A stretch of DNA of 41,455 bases from Candidatus Benthortus lauensis (GTDB taxonomy: Archaea > Thermoproteota > Nitrososphaeria_A > Caldarchaeales > Wolframiiraptoraceae). The stretch covers positions 1-41,455 of the forward strand of contig JAHSRM010000019.1 of the NCBI GenBank assembly GCA_021650775.1, in the 5' to 3' direction. Position 1 is the first letter of the stretch; every line of letters begins with the position of its first letter. The position numbers and the translations under genes were made by a program. This document shows, piece after piece, positions 26,737 to 34,581 of the stretch. Under the pieces are notes generated by a model. The model worked only from the letters and a program-made list of their open reading frames with translations, did no database searches and had not been told where the DNA came from.

Positions 26737-27232
26737 ACCCTATTACCCCCACAACCCCAACCGCATAGATATCTCCATTCTCATCTACCTCCAACTTAAC
26801 CTCTGGGAGGGTTTTGTTAGGCTGGGCGGCCGCAGGACCCTTAAACGCAACCCCGGTCTCAGGGTCGTATATGCTTCCATGGCAGGGGCACTCGATCTGC
26901 AATCTCTCGGGCTTGTAGTCTACCAGGCACCATAGGTGGACGCAGACCATGCTGTATGCCTTTAGGGTTCCGTCGGGGAGCTTGATTAGAAGGAACTTCC
27001 TGAATGGGTCCTTATCCTTCTCGGGGTCTCCGGTAATGGGATATGTGAAGACGAGCCTATTGTTGGGAGGGAGGTCGTTTATGTTGGCTATCTTCTGCCT
27101 AATCGACCCGGCTGAGCCCCTTGACCTGAGGTAGCGGACTATCTCGGAAAATGGGGAGATGGCGAGCAGGCCCGAGACTGCGGCGAGAATCGTCTGGATA
27201 AATGAGCGTCTGCTCTTCCTCTCCTCCGTCAT
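26711..27232 (-). CDS. Rieske [2Fe-2S] protein
   Basis: Iron-sulfur subunit of the cytochrome b complex, 173 residues. The N-terminal RKSRRSFIQTILAAVSGLLA is a twin-arginine-like signal anchor. Cluster ligands are C97/H99 (CVHLWC) and C115/H118 (CPCHGS), with C102 and C117 placed for the usual disulfide, so a high-potential Rieske cluster is expected. It is the first gene of the three-gene operon, behind a clear TATA element (27264-27272) that predicts a very short leader. Confidence 0.95.
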   Translation of the reverse strand: MTEERKSRRSFIQTILAAVSGLLAISPFSEIVRYLRSRGSAGSIRQKIANINDLPPNNRLVFTYPITGDPEKDKDPFRKFLLIKLPDGTLKAYSMVCVHLWCLVDYKPERLQIECPCHGSIYDPETGVAFKGPAAAQPNKTLPEVKLEVDENGDIYAVGVVGVIGYGKEAAGS

Positions 27233-27263
27233 TCCGGGTTCAAGTGAGCCGAGAGGCTAGCGA

Positions 27264-27272
27264 TTATATAAG
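27264..27272 (-). promoter_or_regulatory. TATA box of the Rieske/cytochrome b operon
   Basis: On the minus strand CTTATATAA, about 36 bases before the Rieske ATG. Transcription is expected near 27241, leaving roughly nine bases of leader. Confidence 0.6.
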
Positions 27273-27313
27273 GATTTAACCAAACATGCATGGAGGGGGT
27301 TTTGAGGGGAATT

Positions 27314-27526
27314 TCATCTTCTTGATGCTTGCCTAAACCAGGGCTCCTCCTTGGGGAGGAGACTCTTCAAGAACTCCCTAGCCTTCTCACCGTCTTCCGT
27401 TACTAATAGTATTCTTGCTTCTTCGAGTGAGGTGGTTGAGCCGCATCTGAAGCATCGGTATGCCTTGTTGGCCGTGGTTATCTGGAGTTTCCCACAGTTC
27501 GGGCACTTGACCACCTTGTATCTCAT
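27314..27526 (-). CDS. Small zinc-ribbon protein (DUF1922-like)
   Basis: A 70-residue protein with two CxxC knuckles, KCPNCGKLQ and RCFRCGST, forming a rubredoxin-like zinc ribbon, then a helical tail. It resembles the archaeal DUF1922 family, whose role is unknown. The ATG overlaps the stop of the A-type ATPase subunit C gene by four bases, so it belongs to that operon. Confidence 0.75.
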   Translation of the reverse strand: MRYKVVKCPNCGKLQITTANKAYRCFRCGSTTSLEEARILLVTEDGEKAREFLKSLLPKEEPWFRQASRR

Positions 27527-28581
27527 ATCACTCTTCTCAGGGATTCCAGTATCCTGTGGGGTGGAAGCCCCTGCTCGACTCCGAATGCTATGGCCGTCAG
27601 GTTATATATCTCCTCCTCCCTAAGCCTGATTAAACCATATATCACCGATAGCTTGAATATGTCTTGGAGGAAGGTTTTGCGGCTAACCTCCATCGAGTAT
27701 TCCCTGAACCTCTCCTCCAGATGTAGTGCGAGTTCATGGAAGGACTGGGTGGGGGCCGCCGTGATCAGCCTTCTGTAGGGCGTCTCCCTCAAAGCCTCTA
27801 GGACTGCCTGCGGTGTCTCGGCCTCCAGCATCCGGGAGACCAGCTCCCCGGTAATCTCCACGCCCTCCTCAAGGATTAGTCTCCTGGCCTCGGCTGCGGT
27901 AAGCTCCCACGACTTAGACCTAACGATGGCAGACGCTATGTAGCCGTCTATCTCTGCTGCCATGGCCTTTCTGAGGGGCTTCCTCTCGGCCCTAGGTGTG
28001 TTCTTTAGACCCTGTAGGAGCTCCCTGTAGAATGCTCCGTCCAGAACAGTGTCGAAGACCAGCAGGTCCTCCTCCCTCTCGTATAGCTTCACGGACTCCT
28101 CGGCGTATCTTCCCAGAGGCGTGTTGGCCAGGGACTCGGCCGCCGACTCCAGGGTCGCCTCGGCCAGAGCCCGTATTATTATGTCTCTTAGCCTGAGGTG
28201 CTCCTCGGCTCTAAGCGTCATGGCCCTCATAATCTCGTCCTGGGTCCTCCCAAGTGCCTTCCCCTTCAAGACGTGCTTTAGGTTCCTGTATAGGTGTCGG
28301 CGGAAGTATTGCTCGAGGGCTCCGGGCCTATCGGCCTCCCTTATGAGCCTATACTCGTCGTCTATCGTGCATGACCTGACGAGTTTCTCGAACTCGAGGG
28401 AGTCCAGCCTCTCCCCCTCCTCCCTTATGCATGCACCGTATCGGGTCGGCCTCAGCCTCTCCAGTATCTCGGGGATTGTTCTGGAGGAGGCCAGTTCCTC
28501 GTAGACTCTATGGGGTAGTAGGAAGCCCTTTAGGGCGTATGCCTTTGAGACCGAGTATAGTTTCCCAGCCCTGCTCAACAC
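27523..28581 (-). CDS. atpC: A/V-type ATP synthase subunit C
   Basis: Central-stalk subunit linking the rotor to the membrane ring; 352 residues, all helical. The family pattern shows in YSVSKAYALKGFLLP, the LRPTRYGACI repeat region, FDTVLDGAFYRELL and the C-terminal LREEEIYNLTAIAFGVEQGLPP. The latter is a strong match to the conserved end (RxKExExxNlrxIaxG). The frame starts GTG-TTG. It lies four bases after the subunit H gene. Catalytic A and B subunits and the membrane subunits are not in this window. Confidence 0.9.
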   Translation of the reverse strand: MLSRAGKLYSVSKAYALKGFLLPHRVYEELASSRTIPEILERLRPTRYGACIREEGERLDSLEFEKLVRSCTIDDEYRLIREADRPGALEQYFRRHLYRNLKHVLKGKALGRTQDEIMRAMTLRAEEHLRLRDIIIRALAEATLESAAESLANTPLGRYAEESVKLYEREEDLLVFDTVLDGAFYRELLQGLKNTPRAERKPLRKAMAAEIDGYIASAIVRSKSWELTAAEARRLILEEGVEITGELVSRMLEAETPQAVLEALRETPYRRLITAAPTQSFHELALHLEERFREYSMEVSRKTFLQDIFKLSVIYGLIRLREEEIYNLTAIAFGVEQGLPPHRILESLRRVI

Positions 28582-28585
28582 ATGT

Positions 28586-28915
28586 TCACCGTCTTCCTAG
28601 GAGTATTCCCATGATTAGCTCGACGGCCTCATCCCTCCTGGCGTTCATCCTCTCCCTCATCTCCTCCGCCCTCCTCCTCGCCTCATCTAGGAGCCTCTCA
28701 GCCTCCTCCTCCGCCTCCCTCCTAACAGCCTCCAGCCTACCCTCAACCTCCTCCCTCACCATGCGGAGGACCTCATCCCCAATCCTAGAGCACTCGGACT
28801 CAGCCCTCTCCACAAGCCTCCTCCTAACCTCCTCGGCGAAGCCAACAAGAGCATCAAACTCCTCCTCAAGCCTCCTAAGCCTCTCCACAGCACCCGACAA
28901 ATCCAGGCCAGCCAA
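28586..28915 (-). CDS. atpH: A-type ATP synthase subunit H (peripheral stalk)
   Basis: A coiled-coil protein of 109 residues, with heptads of Glu and Arg throughout (VERLRRLEEEFDALVGFAEE, RREAEEEAERLLDEARR) and the typical subunit H ending DEAVELIMGILLG. The frame has an ATG at 28960, but a strong TATA-like tract (28941-28955) lies downstream of it and predicts a transcript starting near 28921. I therefore choose the TTG at 28915, which gives the usual length. Subunit E is an alternative but is nearly twice as long. Confidence 0.75.
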   Translation of the reverse strand: MAGLDLSGAVERLRRLEEEFDALVGFAEEVRRRLVERAESECSRIGDEVLRMVREEVEGRLEAVRREAEEEAERLLDEARRRAEEMRERMNARRDEAVELIMGILLGRR

Positions 28916-28940
28916 CCCAGAACCCCAGCCACACCACACA

Positions 28941-28955
28941 GAAATAAAATAAAAA
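28941..28955 (-). promoter_or_regulatory. TATA tract for the atpH-atpC operon
   Basis: Minus strand TTTTTATTTTATTTC. Centre to start distance predicts initiation near 28921, about six bases before the TTG start of subunit H. The surrounding 28880-29000 is almost free of G and T on the plus strand. Confidence 0.5.
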
Positions 28956-29027
28956 CCCATCCCCCAAAACCCCTAAAAACACCCGAGACAAACACAGAGA
29001 CGAGAAGCCCGGTCGTCTAGCGGCCAA

Positions 29028-29051
29028 ACAAGCCTGGTCAGAACGGGCTAC
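29028..29051 (+). other. tRNA-Gln intron in the D arm (boundaries approximate)
   Basis: About 24 nt between positions 21 and 22. GGCC (29022-29025) can pair with GGCT (29046-29049), leaving bulges AAA and ACG cut after their second base. The outer part is a relaxed bulge-helix-bulge, so the boundaries may shift by one to three bases (22-24 nt). Confidence 0.55.
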
Positions 29052-29067
29052 GGATCCCGGGCTTTGG

Positions 29068-29089
29068 ATCCTTGGCCGCAGGAGGAGAG
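29068..29089 (+). other. tRNA-Gln intron at 37/38
   Basis: 22 nt. Bulge-helix-bulge: exon CTTT (29062-29065) pairs with GGAG (29084-29087) as the 4-bp central helix. The bulges are GG|A (29066-29068) and AG|A (29088-29090). Intron helix TCCT (29069-29072) pairs with AGGA (29080-29083). This is the standard substrate of the archaeal splicing endonuclease. Confidence 0.85.
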
Positions 29090-29171
29090 ACCCGGGGACC
29101 TGGGTTCGAATCCCAGCCGGGCTACATCTTCTTCCCTTTTCTCTTGCTAAAGGGTTTATGGGACGGTTTAC

Positions 29172-29900
29172 TTGAATGGTTTGGGGTTCTTGGGGGTGGA
29201 TGTGGTTAAGGATTATGTTGATGAGATGTATGGTTGGGTTCCATCCGAGTATAGGTCTAGGGTTGTTATTCCCAGGTCTCCCCTGATCTTGGAGGCTCTT
29301 AGCGTGGCGAGGGATAAGGATTCGAGTCAGATAGCGTTCCGGAAGGCTTTGGTCAGGATTGGCAGGTTCCTGGCATACGAGGTCTCCAAGGAGCTTCCTG
29401 TGGAGGAGTATTGGGTTGAGACGCCGCTGGGGAGGGCTAGGGGGTTCAGGGTCGCCAGTGACATAGTTATAGTGGAGGTTCTGAGGGCTGCGATACCCTT
29501 CGTCGAGGGGATGCTCAAGGTCCTCAAGGACGCCGGGGTGGGGATAGTGAGCGCAAGCAGGGGGCCTGCCCCAGAGTTCAGGATAGAGGTGAACTACGCC
29601 AAGATTCCATCGATAGATGACAGGATAGTGATAATAGCGGACCCCATGCTCGCCACAGGGAACACCCTCCTAGAGGTAACCGAAAGGGTTCTAAGAGAGG
29701 GCAGGCCGAGTAGAATGATATTCGCCACCGTTGTGGCATGCCCGCCCGGGATAAGGAAGGTCCTTGGAAGATACGGGGAGGCCAGGCTCTACACCGCTGC
29801 GGTGGACCCCGAGCTAAACCAGAAGGGATACATAGTCCCGGGGCTAGGTGATGCGGGGGACCGGTGCTTCGGCCCAGACCACCCCCACCCAATAAGATAG
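29172..29900 (+). CDS. upp: Uracil phosphoribosyltransferase
   Basis: Salvage enzyme making UMP from uracil and PRPP. Up to 242 residues from the TTG at 29172; later TTG (29181) or GTG (29196) starts would give a length nearer the family's 210-220. Key parts are QIAFRKALVRIGRFLAYEV, the PRPP loop VIIADPMLATGNTLLE, and the C-terminal uracil site AVDPELNQKGYIVPGLGDAG. It lies alone on the plus strand behind the tRNA. Transcription may begin at GGGTTTATGGG (29153-29163). Confidence 0.93.
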   Translation: MNGLGFLGVDVVKDYVDEMYGWVPSEYRSRVVIPRSPLILEALSVARDKDSSQIAFRKALVRIGRFLAYEVSKELPVEEYWVETPLGRARGFRVASDIVIVEVLRAAIPFVEGMLKVLKDAGVGIVSASRGPAPEFRIEVNYAKIPSIDDRIVIIADPMLATGNTLLEVTERVLREGRPSRMIFATVVACPPGIRKVLGRYGEARLYTAAVDPELNQKGYIVPGLGDAGDRCFGPDHPHPIR

Positions 29901-29947
29901 CGTTTTAGGAAAACCGTTAATACGAATCGCCTCTCCGATGCGGCGGC

Positions 29948-31522
29948 ATGAGGCCAGGGTTCCGTTCAGGCCTGATAGCTGGAGCCCTGGCTCTATTGGT
30001 TAGCTTTCTCGCCAGGGTCTTCCTCGGCTGGGTCTACTTACCCGAGCTGGGCGCCCAGACATTCTACTCGATTATCCCCGGGTGGCTGGAGTCCACGCTT
30101 ATACAGGCTATGGGGGAGCTGGGGAAATACTCGGCCGTTCTGGGAGCCACGCTCGTCAACCTAGCCCTATTCGGGTTCATAGGACTTGTCTCGGAGCATC
30201 TGGCCGGCAGGCCTACTTGGTGGAGGGCCCTGGCGATGACCGGTCTCTCATACTTGGTCTTGGCGGGAGTCCAGCTCATCCTCATCGGGTTCAACCAGAT
30301 ATATCGGGGAGGGGTCCTGGCACCCTCGCTCCACCTCCTCCTCCCAGCCTCAGCCTACGCATTGACCCTCACATGGCTGACGAGGCCTACCATAGTCTCC
30401 TGCCCCACTCCAACCACCCGCCCAAAAATACTCCACCGTAGGAGGCTGTTAATCAAGTCGGCTGCGGCTGGGGCGGTAGCCACGGCACTACTCCTCTACG
30501 GGCTGGACCTACTATTCAAGAACAGGGAGGCCGGGGGACTCGGCGGAGGGAGGGTCGAGGCATCGGGTGATATCTTCTCAAGCAGCACGCTGAGGCCGCT
30601 CATAGAGAACGAGGTTACCCCCACCGACCTCTTCTACAGGGTGGACATAAACTTCCTCACACCCAAGGTCGATGCATCCACATGGAGTCTTAGGATTCAT
30701 GGGCTGGTGAAGAGGGAGCTCAGCCTCAGCTACCCTGAGATAATATCCCTCCCAGCCGTTGAGGAGTATGCCACCCTCGAATGCGTGAGCAACACGGTGG
30801 ACGGAGACCTAATCAGCACCGCCAAGTGGCGGGGGGTCAGGCTCAAGACGCTGCTGGAGATGGCCGGCCTTGAGGAGGGAGCCGACTACATAGTCTTCAG
30901 ATGCAGGGATGGATACGATGTGGGGATACCTCTTGAGAGGGGGCTGATGGACGCATGCATACTGGCATACGAGATGAATGGCGAGCCGCTTCCACCCGAG
31001 CATGGGTTCCCGCTGAGAGCCATAGTCCCAGGACTCTACGGCATGATGAACGCTAAATGGATAGAGGAGATAGAGGTTGTGGGCAAGGAGTATAAAGGGT
31101 TCTGGCAGAGGAAGGGCTGGACCAATAAGGCAGAATACAAGACTCGCTCCATGATAGTCATCCCAGGCGACGCACCCGTCAGGAGGAGGTTCAGGGGGCT
31201 GGGCGAGGCCACGAGGGAGATACCGAGGGACAAGACAATCATAGCTGGCATAGCCTTCGCAGGCGATAGGGGGATAGAGAAGGTCGAGGTAAGCGTGGAC
31301 GGTGGAAAGACCTGGGAGAAGGCGAGCATAAAGGACCCCCTCTCCAACCTTACATGGGTAATCTGGGCGGCGGAATGGACCCCAACCCAAACCGGCCCCC
31401 ACAAGATAATCGTGAGGGCAACCGACGGCAAGGGGAGAGTCCAGGAGGCCAGGGTAACCCCACCCTTCCCCGAGGGAGCGACAGGGTATCACGTCCTGGA
31501 GATAAAGGTAATCGAGAAATAG
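29948..31522 (+). CDS. Membrane-anchored sulfite-oxidase-like molybdoenzyme
   Basis: A 524-residue protein. Residues 1-145 hold about four membrane segments. A basic stretch HRRRLLIKSAAAGAVATALLL at about 163-183 resembles an internal twin-arginine-type anchor. The oxidoreductase domain (about 215-400) contains LECVSNTVDGDLI, where Cys279 should ligate molybdenum, and PLRAIVPGLYGMMNAKWIEE. A Mo-co dimerisation domain ends the protein (VSVDGGKTWEKA). Substrates of this family range from sulfite to other small molecules, and no haem or partner gene is adjacent, so the substrate is open. Joining an N-terminal membrane bundle to this domain in one chain is unusual. Confidence 0.82.
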   Translation: MRPGFRSGLIAGALALLVSFLARVFLGWVYLPELGAQTFYSIIPGWLESTLIQAMGELGKYSAVLGATLVNLALFGFIGLVSEHLAGRPTWWRALAMTGLSYLVLAGVQLILIGFNQIYRGGVLAPSLHLLLPASAYALTLTWLTRPTIVSCPTPTTRPKILHRRRLLIKSAAAGAVATALLLYGLDLLFKNREAGGLGGGRVEASGDIFSSSTLRPLIENEVTPTDLFYRVDINFLTPKVDASTWSLRIHGLVKRELSLSYPEIISLPAVEEYATLECVSNTVDGDLISTAKWRGVRLKTLLEMAGLEEGADYIVFRCRDGYDVGIPLERGLMDACILAYEMNGEPLPPEHGFPLRAIVPGLYGMMNAKWIEEIEVVGKEYKGFWQRKGWTNKAEYKTRSMIVIPGDAPVRRRFRGLGEATREIPRDKTIIAGIAFAGDRGIEKVEVSVDGGKTWEKASIKDPLSNLTWVIWAAEWTPTQTGPHKIIVRATDGKGRVQEARVTPPFPEGATGYHVLEIKVIEK

Positions 31523-31544
31523 CCCCCACATCCTATAAGCCTGC

Positions 31545-32627
31545 GTGGGCCAGGTATTCGCCGAGGCAGAGGGTTCGAGGGAGGCCGAGAAAATAAGGGA
31601 GAACACCACGGAGGATATAGTGGTAAGACACGGGGTGATAACGCCGGATAGGATAATCCTGCACAACTACCCCATAAGCAGTCCAACCACGCTATTCAAC
31701 CCAAGCATAATCTACAACCCCGAGGAAGAATCCCTTACAATCTATGCACGCATAATATTCGGATACTACATGTATGTGAGCAGCATAGTAGAGTTCAGCA
31801 TCCCGTTATCGGACTTGACGAGCAAGACCATAAACACCCACAAATACACAGGGAACATAGTCGTCTATCCCTCGGTTAAGCATGATGTGTGGGGGGCCGA
31901 GGACCCGAGGGTTTACAGGTTTAACGATGCCTTGGCCATGACCTATGTTGGGAGGACCATTAACTACTTTAACCCTGCCATAAGGAGGAACAGGACCATA
32001 CCCATAACCGCATTCTACGACGAGTCCCGTAAGACTTGGTCCAAGAGATTCGTCTTCAGCCTCTCTAAGGAGTTCGGCGAGGTAATAAGCAACAAGGACG
32101 CATTCCTCCACGAGTCTCCCGACGGCTCACTCTACCTCCTACATAGACCCCACATGGCCGACGAAACCTACCACCTGCTCGCCAGCACCCTCAACGACAG
32201 GGTCAGGATTAGGTTAGGAGGGCTGGAGGAGGTCGTGGTAGATAATGGAGTGGAGGTTCTGAGGCCCACGGGGTTTGAGGGGAAGCTAGGCTGGGCCGCA
32301 CCCCTACTCAAGAGGAAGGATAGACTGATAACCCTGATACATGCCACAGACAAGGACGACGTAGTCTACCGTGTGTTCGCAGCCGAGATAACACTCAGGA
32401 GAGACGAGGTAGCCGTCGAGGCCGTTACGCCCCGATACATAATGGAGCCCAGCACGCCCTACGAGATTATGGGTGAGAGGCCCATGGTGGTGTTCCCCTG
32501 CGGGGCCGCAAAGATAACGGATGACCTATACGCTGTGTCTTACGGTGCCTCTGATTACATGGTTGGGGTGGGGACACTGTCCCTCAACCGCCTCCTCTCA
32601 GAACTCGATAAAGGGAGAATCTATTAG
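31545..32627 (+). CDS. GH130-like glycoside phosphorylase/hydrolase
   Basis: A 360-residue five-bladed beta-propeller protein. The conserved VWGAEDPRVYRF contains the catalytic-Asp motif of GH130 (EDPR), followed by MTYVGRT, KDAFLHESPDGSLYLLHRPH, GWAAPLLKRKDRL and VVFPCGAA. GH130 enzymes phosphorolyse or hydrolyse beta-mannosides; the exact substrate cannot be read here. The GTG at 31545 starts 22 bases after the molybdoenzyme stop. The first 25 or so residues are not conserved-looking, so a later start is possible. Confidence 0.75.
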   Translation: MGQVFAEAEGSREAEKIRENTTEDIVVRHGVITPDRIILHNYPISSPTTLFNPSIIYNPEEESLTIYARIIFGYYMYVSSIVEFSIPLSDLTSKTINTHKYTGNIVVYPSVKHDVWGAEDPRVYRFNDALAMTYVGRTINYFNPAIRRNRTIPITAFYDESRKTWSKRFVFSLSKEFGEVISNKDAFLHESPDGSLYLLHRPHMADETYHLLASTLNDRVRIRLGGLEEVVVDNGVEVLRPTGFEGKLGWAAPLLKRKDRLITLIHATDKDDVVYRVFAAEITLRRDEVAVEAVTPRYIMEPSTPYEIMGERPMVVFPCGAAKITDDLYAVSYGASDYMVGVGTLSLNRLLSELDKGRIY

Positions 32628-32642
32628 GAGAAGGTATCTCCT
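32626..32642. terminator. Hairpin between convergent genes
   Basis: AGGAGA and TCTCCT, a perfect 6-bp stem with a 5-base loop, starting at the GH130-like stop codon and preceding the convergent MFS stop. There is no T-run, so a terminator role is only a guess. Confidence 0.3.
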
Positions 32643-32674
32643 GCCTCCCACGTGATAAGATTTAGCCTAAAGTT

Positions 32675-33853
32675 TCATGAGACCTTACGTATCCCTAGGA
32701 TTAGGGCCGCTATCTCAAACCCTATACTTACCTGGATTATCAGGTGCGTTAGGTTTAGCTGGTATAGGTAGGAGTAGATTAATGCGCCGAGGACCATGGA
32801 GGCGTGGAAGGACGTGGAGAATAATCCGTATCCGAATGCTCTTGACCTGTATGGGAGGTAGTCTGCCACCGCAGCCCTCATAACGGTCTCGGCCGAGCTC
32901 ATGGAGAGGCCCCATAGGATTGCGGCGGCGTATAGCCCCGTTCTACCTCCGTGGAGGAAGAGTAGAGGGGTGATGGGCAGGGTTGTTAGAGGCTGGATTA
33001 GGAGGGTCTTCCTGCCCACCCTATCGTAGATGGCTCCCAGGGGTATGGCGAGCAGAGCATCCGACATCATGGCGACGAGGTAGATGAGCGGGACCTCTGC
33101 TGGAACCAGGACACGTAGGCCGACCTGGGTCTGGAGATAGTGGGAGACTATGGCCCAGTGGATAAGCCCAACGCCTGTTAGCGATGCGAATGCGAGGAAG
33201 CCCCTGAACCCCCCGCTTATCCTCGGCCTCTCACCAATCCTAAGCGAGGCCCTCGGGGTTGGGTAGAGCCTGTATGCCAGGAGGAGGATTATGGGGGATA
33301 GTATCCCTGGAGCTATGAGTGATGCGAAGGCGGCCCTGTAGGACTCTATCACCTGCTCTCCGCCCATGAATATAACCGAGGAGACCATGAGGGGTCCGAG
33401 TATAGCTCCTACTTGGTCGAGGAGTTCGTGGAGACCGAATCCCTTGCCCTTCCCAATATCCTCCGATACCTCCGAGAGGACCGTGTCCCTTACAGGCGCC
33501 CTGACACCCTTCCCGAACCTCTCAACATAGTATAGCAAGATGACTTGGGGCCATTCCCCGGCCATGGATAGGAGGGGTAGCGATAGCACCGAGGAGTATC
33601 CGAGTATGAGGATTGACCAGTAGAGCCTCGGAGACGGGTGCCTGTGAGCCACGTATCCCCCAACCATCCTAGAGAAGACGGCCACCATCTCCCCAGCCGC
33701 CAGAACGCCTAGAACCAGGGCAGGTGCGCCTAGGAGGTTCAGGTATGCTCCGCTAACAGACCTTGCCCCCTCATAGACCATGTCGGCGAAGAGTGAGACG
33801 AGCCCCAGGGCCAGGATGACGCCCAGCAGCCTCCACCGCAATTCTTTCATCAA
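32675..33853 (-). CDS. MFS transporter
   Basis: A 392-residue permease with about twelve membrane segments. Family motifs are SLFADMVYEGARSVSGAYL at the start, YVERFGKGVRAPVRDTVLSE in the 4-5 loop and GAIYDRVGRKTLLI in the 8-9 loop (the classic MFS motif A region). Substrate unknown. It begins 32 bases after the EcfT-like gene on the same strand, so it may be cotranscribed with the YkoEDC-type genes and could handle a related vitamin or pyrimidine. Confidence 0.88.
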   Translation of the reverse strand: MMKELRWRLLGVILALGLVSLFADMVYEGARSVSGAYLNLLGAPALVLGVLAAGEMVAVFSRMVGGYVAHRHPSPRLYWSILILGYSSVLSLPLLSMAGEWPQVILLYYVERFGKGVRAPVRDTVLSEVSEDIGKGKGFGLHELLDQVGAILGPLMVSSVIFMGGEQVIESYRAAFASLIAPGILSPIILLLAYRLYPTPRASLRIGERPRISGGFRGFLAFASLTGVGLIHWAIVSHYLQTQVGLRVLVPAEVPLIYLVAMMSDALLAIPLGAIYDRVGRKTLLIQPLTTLPITPLLFLHGGRTGLYAAAILWGLSMSSAETVMRAAVADYLPYRSRAFGYGLFSTSFHASMVLGALIYSYLYQLNLTHLIIQVSIGFEIAALILGIRKVS

Positions 33854-33885
33854 GGGGTAGCGTGGATGTGTTATTAAGGGATTGG

Positions 33886-34581
33886 CTAGGTGAATGAGAT
33901 TACGGCCAATACTAGGGCTACCAGGGGCGGGATTAGGTCCCCCATCTTTAGGTCTATGTTCCTCCAGCTCCGCCTCTTATGGGGGTTGAACCTCCTCGCC
34001 TCCAAGGCCACCTGCATGTCCTCAGCCTTCCTGGCCGCCAGCTGGATTAGTATGTGGGAGATTAGGGGGAGGCGTGGAACCACGTGGAGCGGCGTCTTGA
34101 GGAGACCTCTTGACCTAAGTGATTGTAGTATTTCCTGGAGGTCTCTCAGCATTCCTTGGAGCATATTGTATGCCAGGGCCATCGTGTAGGCGATGATAAC
34201 CGGGAGACCTATCCTCCCCAAGGTGTCGGCGAACTCCCATGGGTCGGACGAGTAGGCGTAGAGTATCGAGCCCGAGACCGCGGCCTCCACCCTAAACAGG
34301 ACTAGAAGCAGCACCTCTATTCTCCCGGAGCCGGCCACCAGGTATGCGAATAATCCGAGGCCTAGGGCCATGGGTAGGAAGGCTGCGAGGAACCCGAGGA
34401 CACGCCTTACCCCCGAGACCTTGGACGCCATGATGCTGGATGCCGTGAATATTATGGCTGTATCTATCCAGTCATGTATCATGGTTATCGTGCTTATGAG
34501 TATGAGTAGGTATGCTGTGGAGGCTATGGGGTGGATTAGGCTCGCCCTACTCCACGAGACCTCTCCTCGGCTCACCCTCAT
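33886..34581 (-). CDS. ykoC: ECF transporter T component (YkoC-like)
   Basis: Membrane coupling subunit, 231 residues with about five to six membrane segments. The coupling-helix signature appears in KAEDMQVALEARRFN (the AxxARRF type motif). It couples ATP hydrolysis in the paired ATPase to movement of the S component. The ATG lies inside the end of the ATPase gene, overlapping by 35 bases. The order S component, double ATPase, T component is that of ykoEDC, an HMP/thiamine transporter. Confidence 0.82.
   Translation of the reverse strand: MRVSRGEVSWSRASLIHPIASTAYLLILISTITMIHDWIDTAIIFTASSIMASKVSGVRRVLGFLAAFLPMALGLGLFAYLVAGSGRIEVLLLVLFRVEAAVSGSILYAYSSDPWEFADTLGRIGLPVIIAYTMALAYNMLQGMLRDLQEILQSLRSRGLLKTPLHVVPRLPLISHILIQLAARKAEDMQVALEARRFNPHKRRSWRNIDLKMGDLIPPLVALVLAVISFT

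Larger units (their letters stand above)
29006..29124 (+). tRNA. tRNA-Gln (anticodon TTG) with two introns
   Basis: The acceptor stem is seven perfect pairs (29006-29012 with 29117-29123), discriminator A at 29124, no encoded CCA. The T arm CTGGG-TTCGAAT-CCCAG is at 29100-29116. The anticodon stem is CCGGG (29057-29061) with CCCGG (29091-29095), and the loop CTTTGG plus A90 has anticodon TTG, as in archaeal tRNA-Gln. An intron at 29068-29089 lies between positions 37 and 38. A further stretch of about 24 bases sits in the D arm; removing 29028-29051 restores stem GTCT/GGAT with loop AGCGGCCAA, having A14, G18G19 and A21. The mature length is then 73 nt. CCCCTAAAAAC at 28971-28981 may be its promoter; T-rich sequence follows. 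Confidence 0.88.

Noticed and set aside
28586-28960. Subunit E or a longer ATG-initiated form of subunit H
   Set aside because: The length fits H, and the ATG lies upstream of the predicted transcription start.
30809-31666. A 285-codon antisense frame over the molybdoenzyme gene
   Set aside because: Cysteine- and proline-rich nonsense composition opposite a well-conserved gene.
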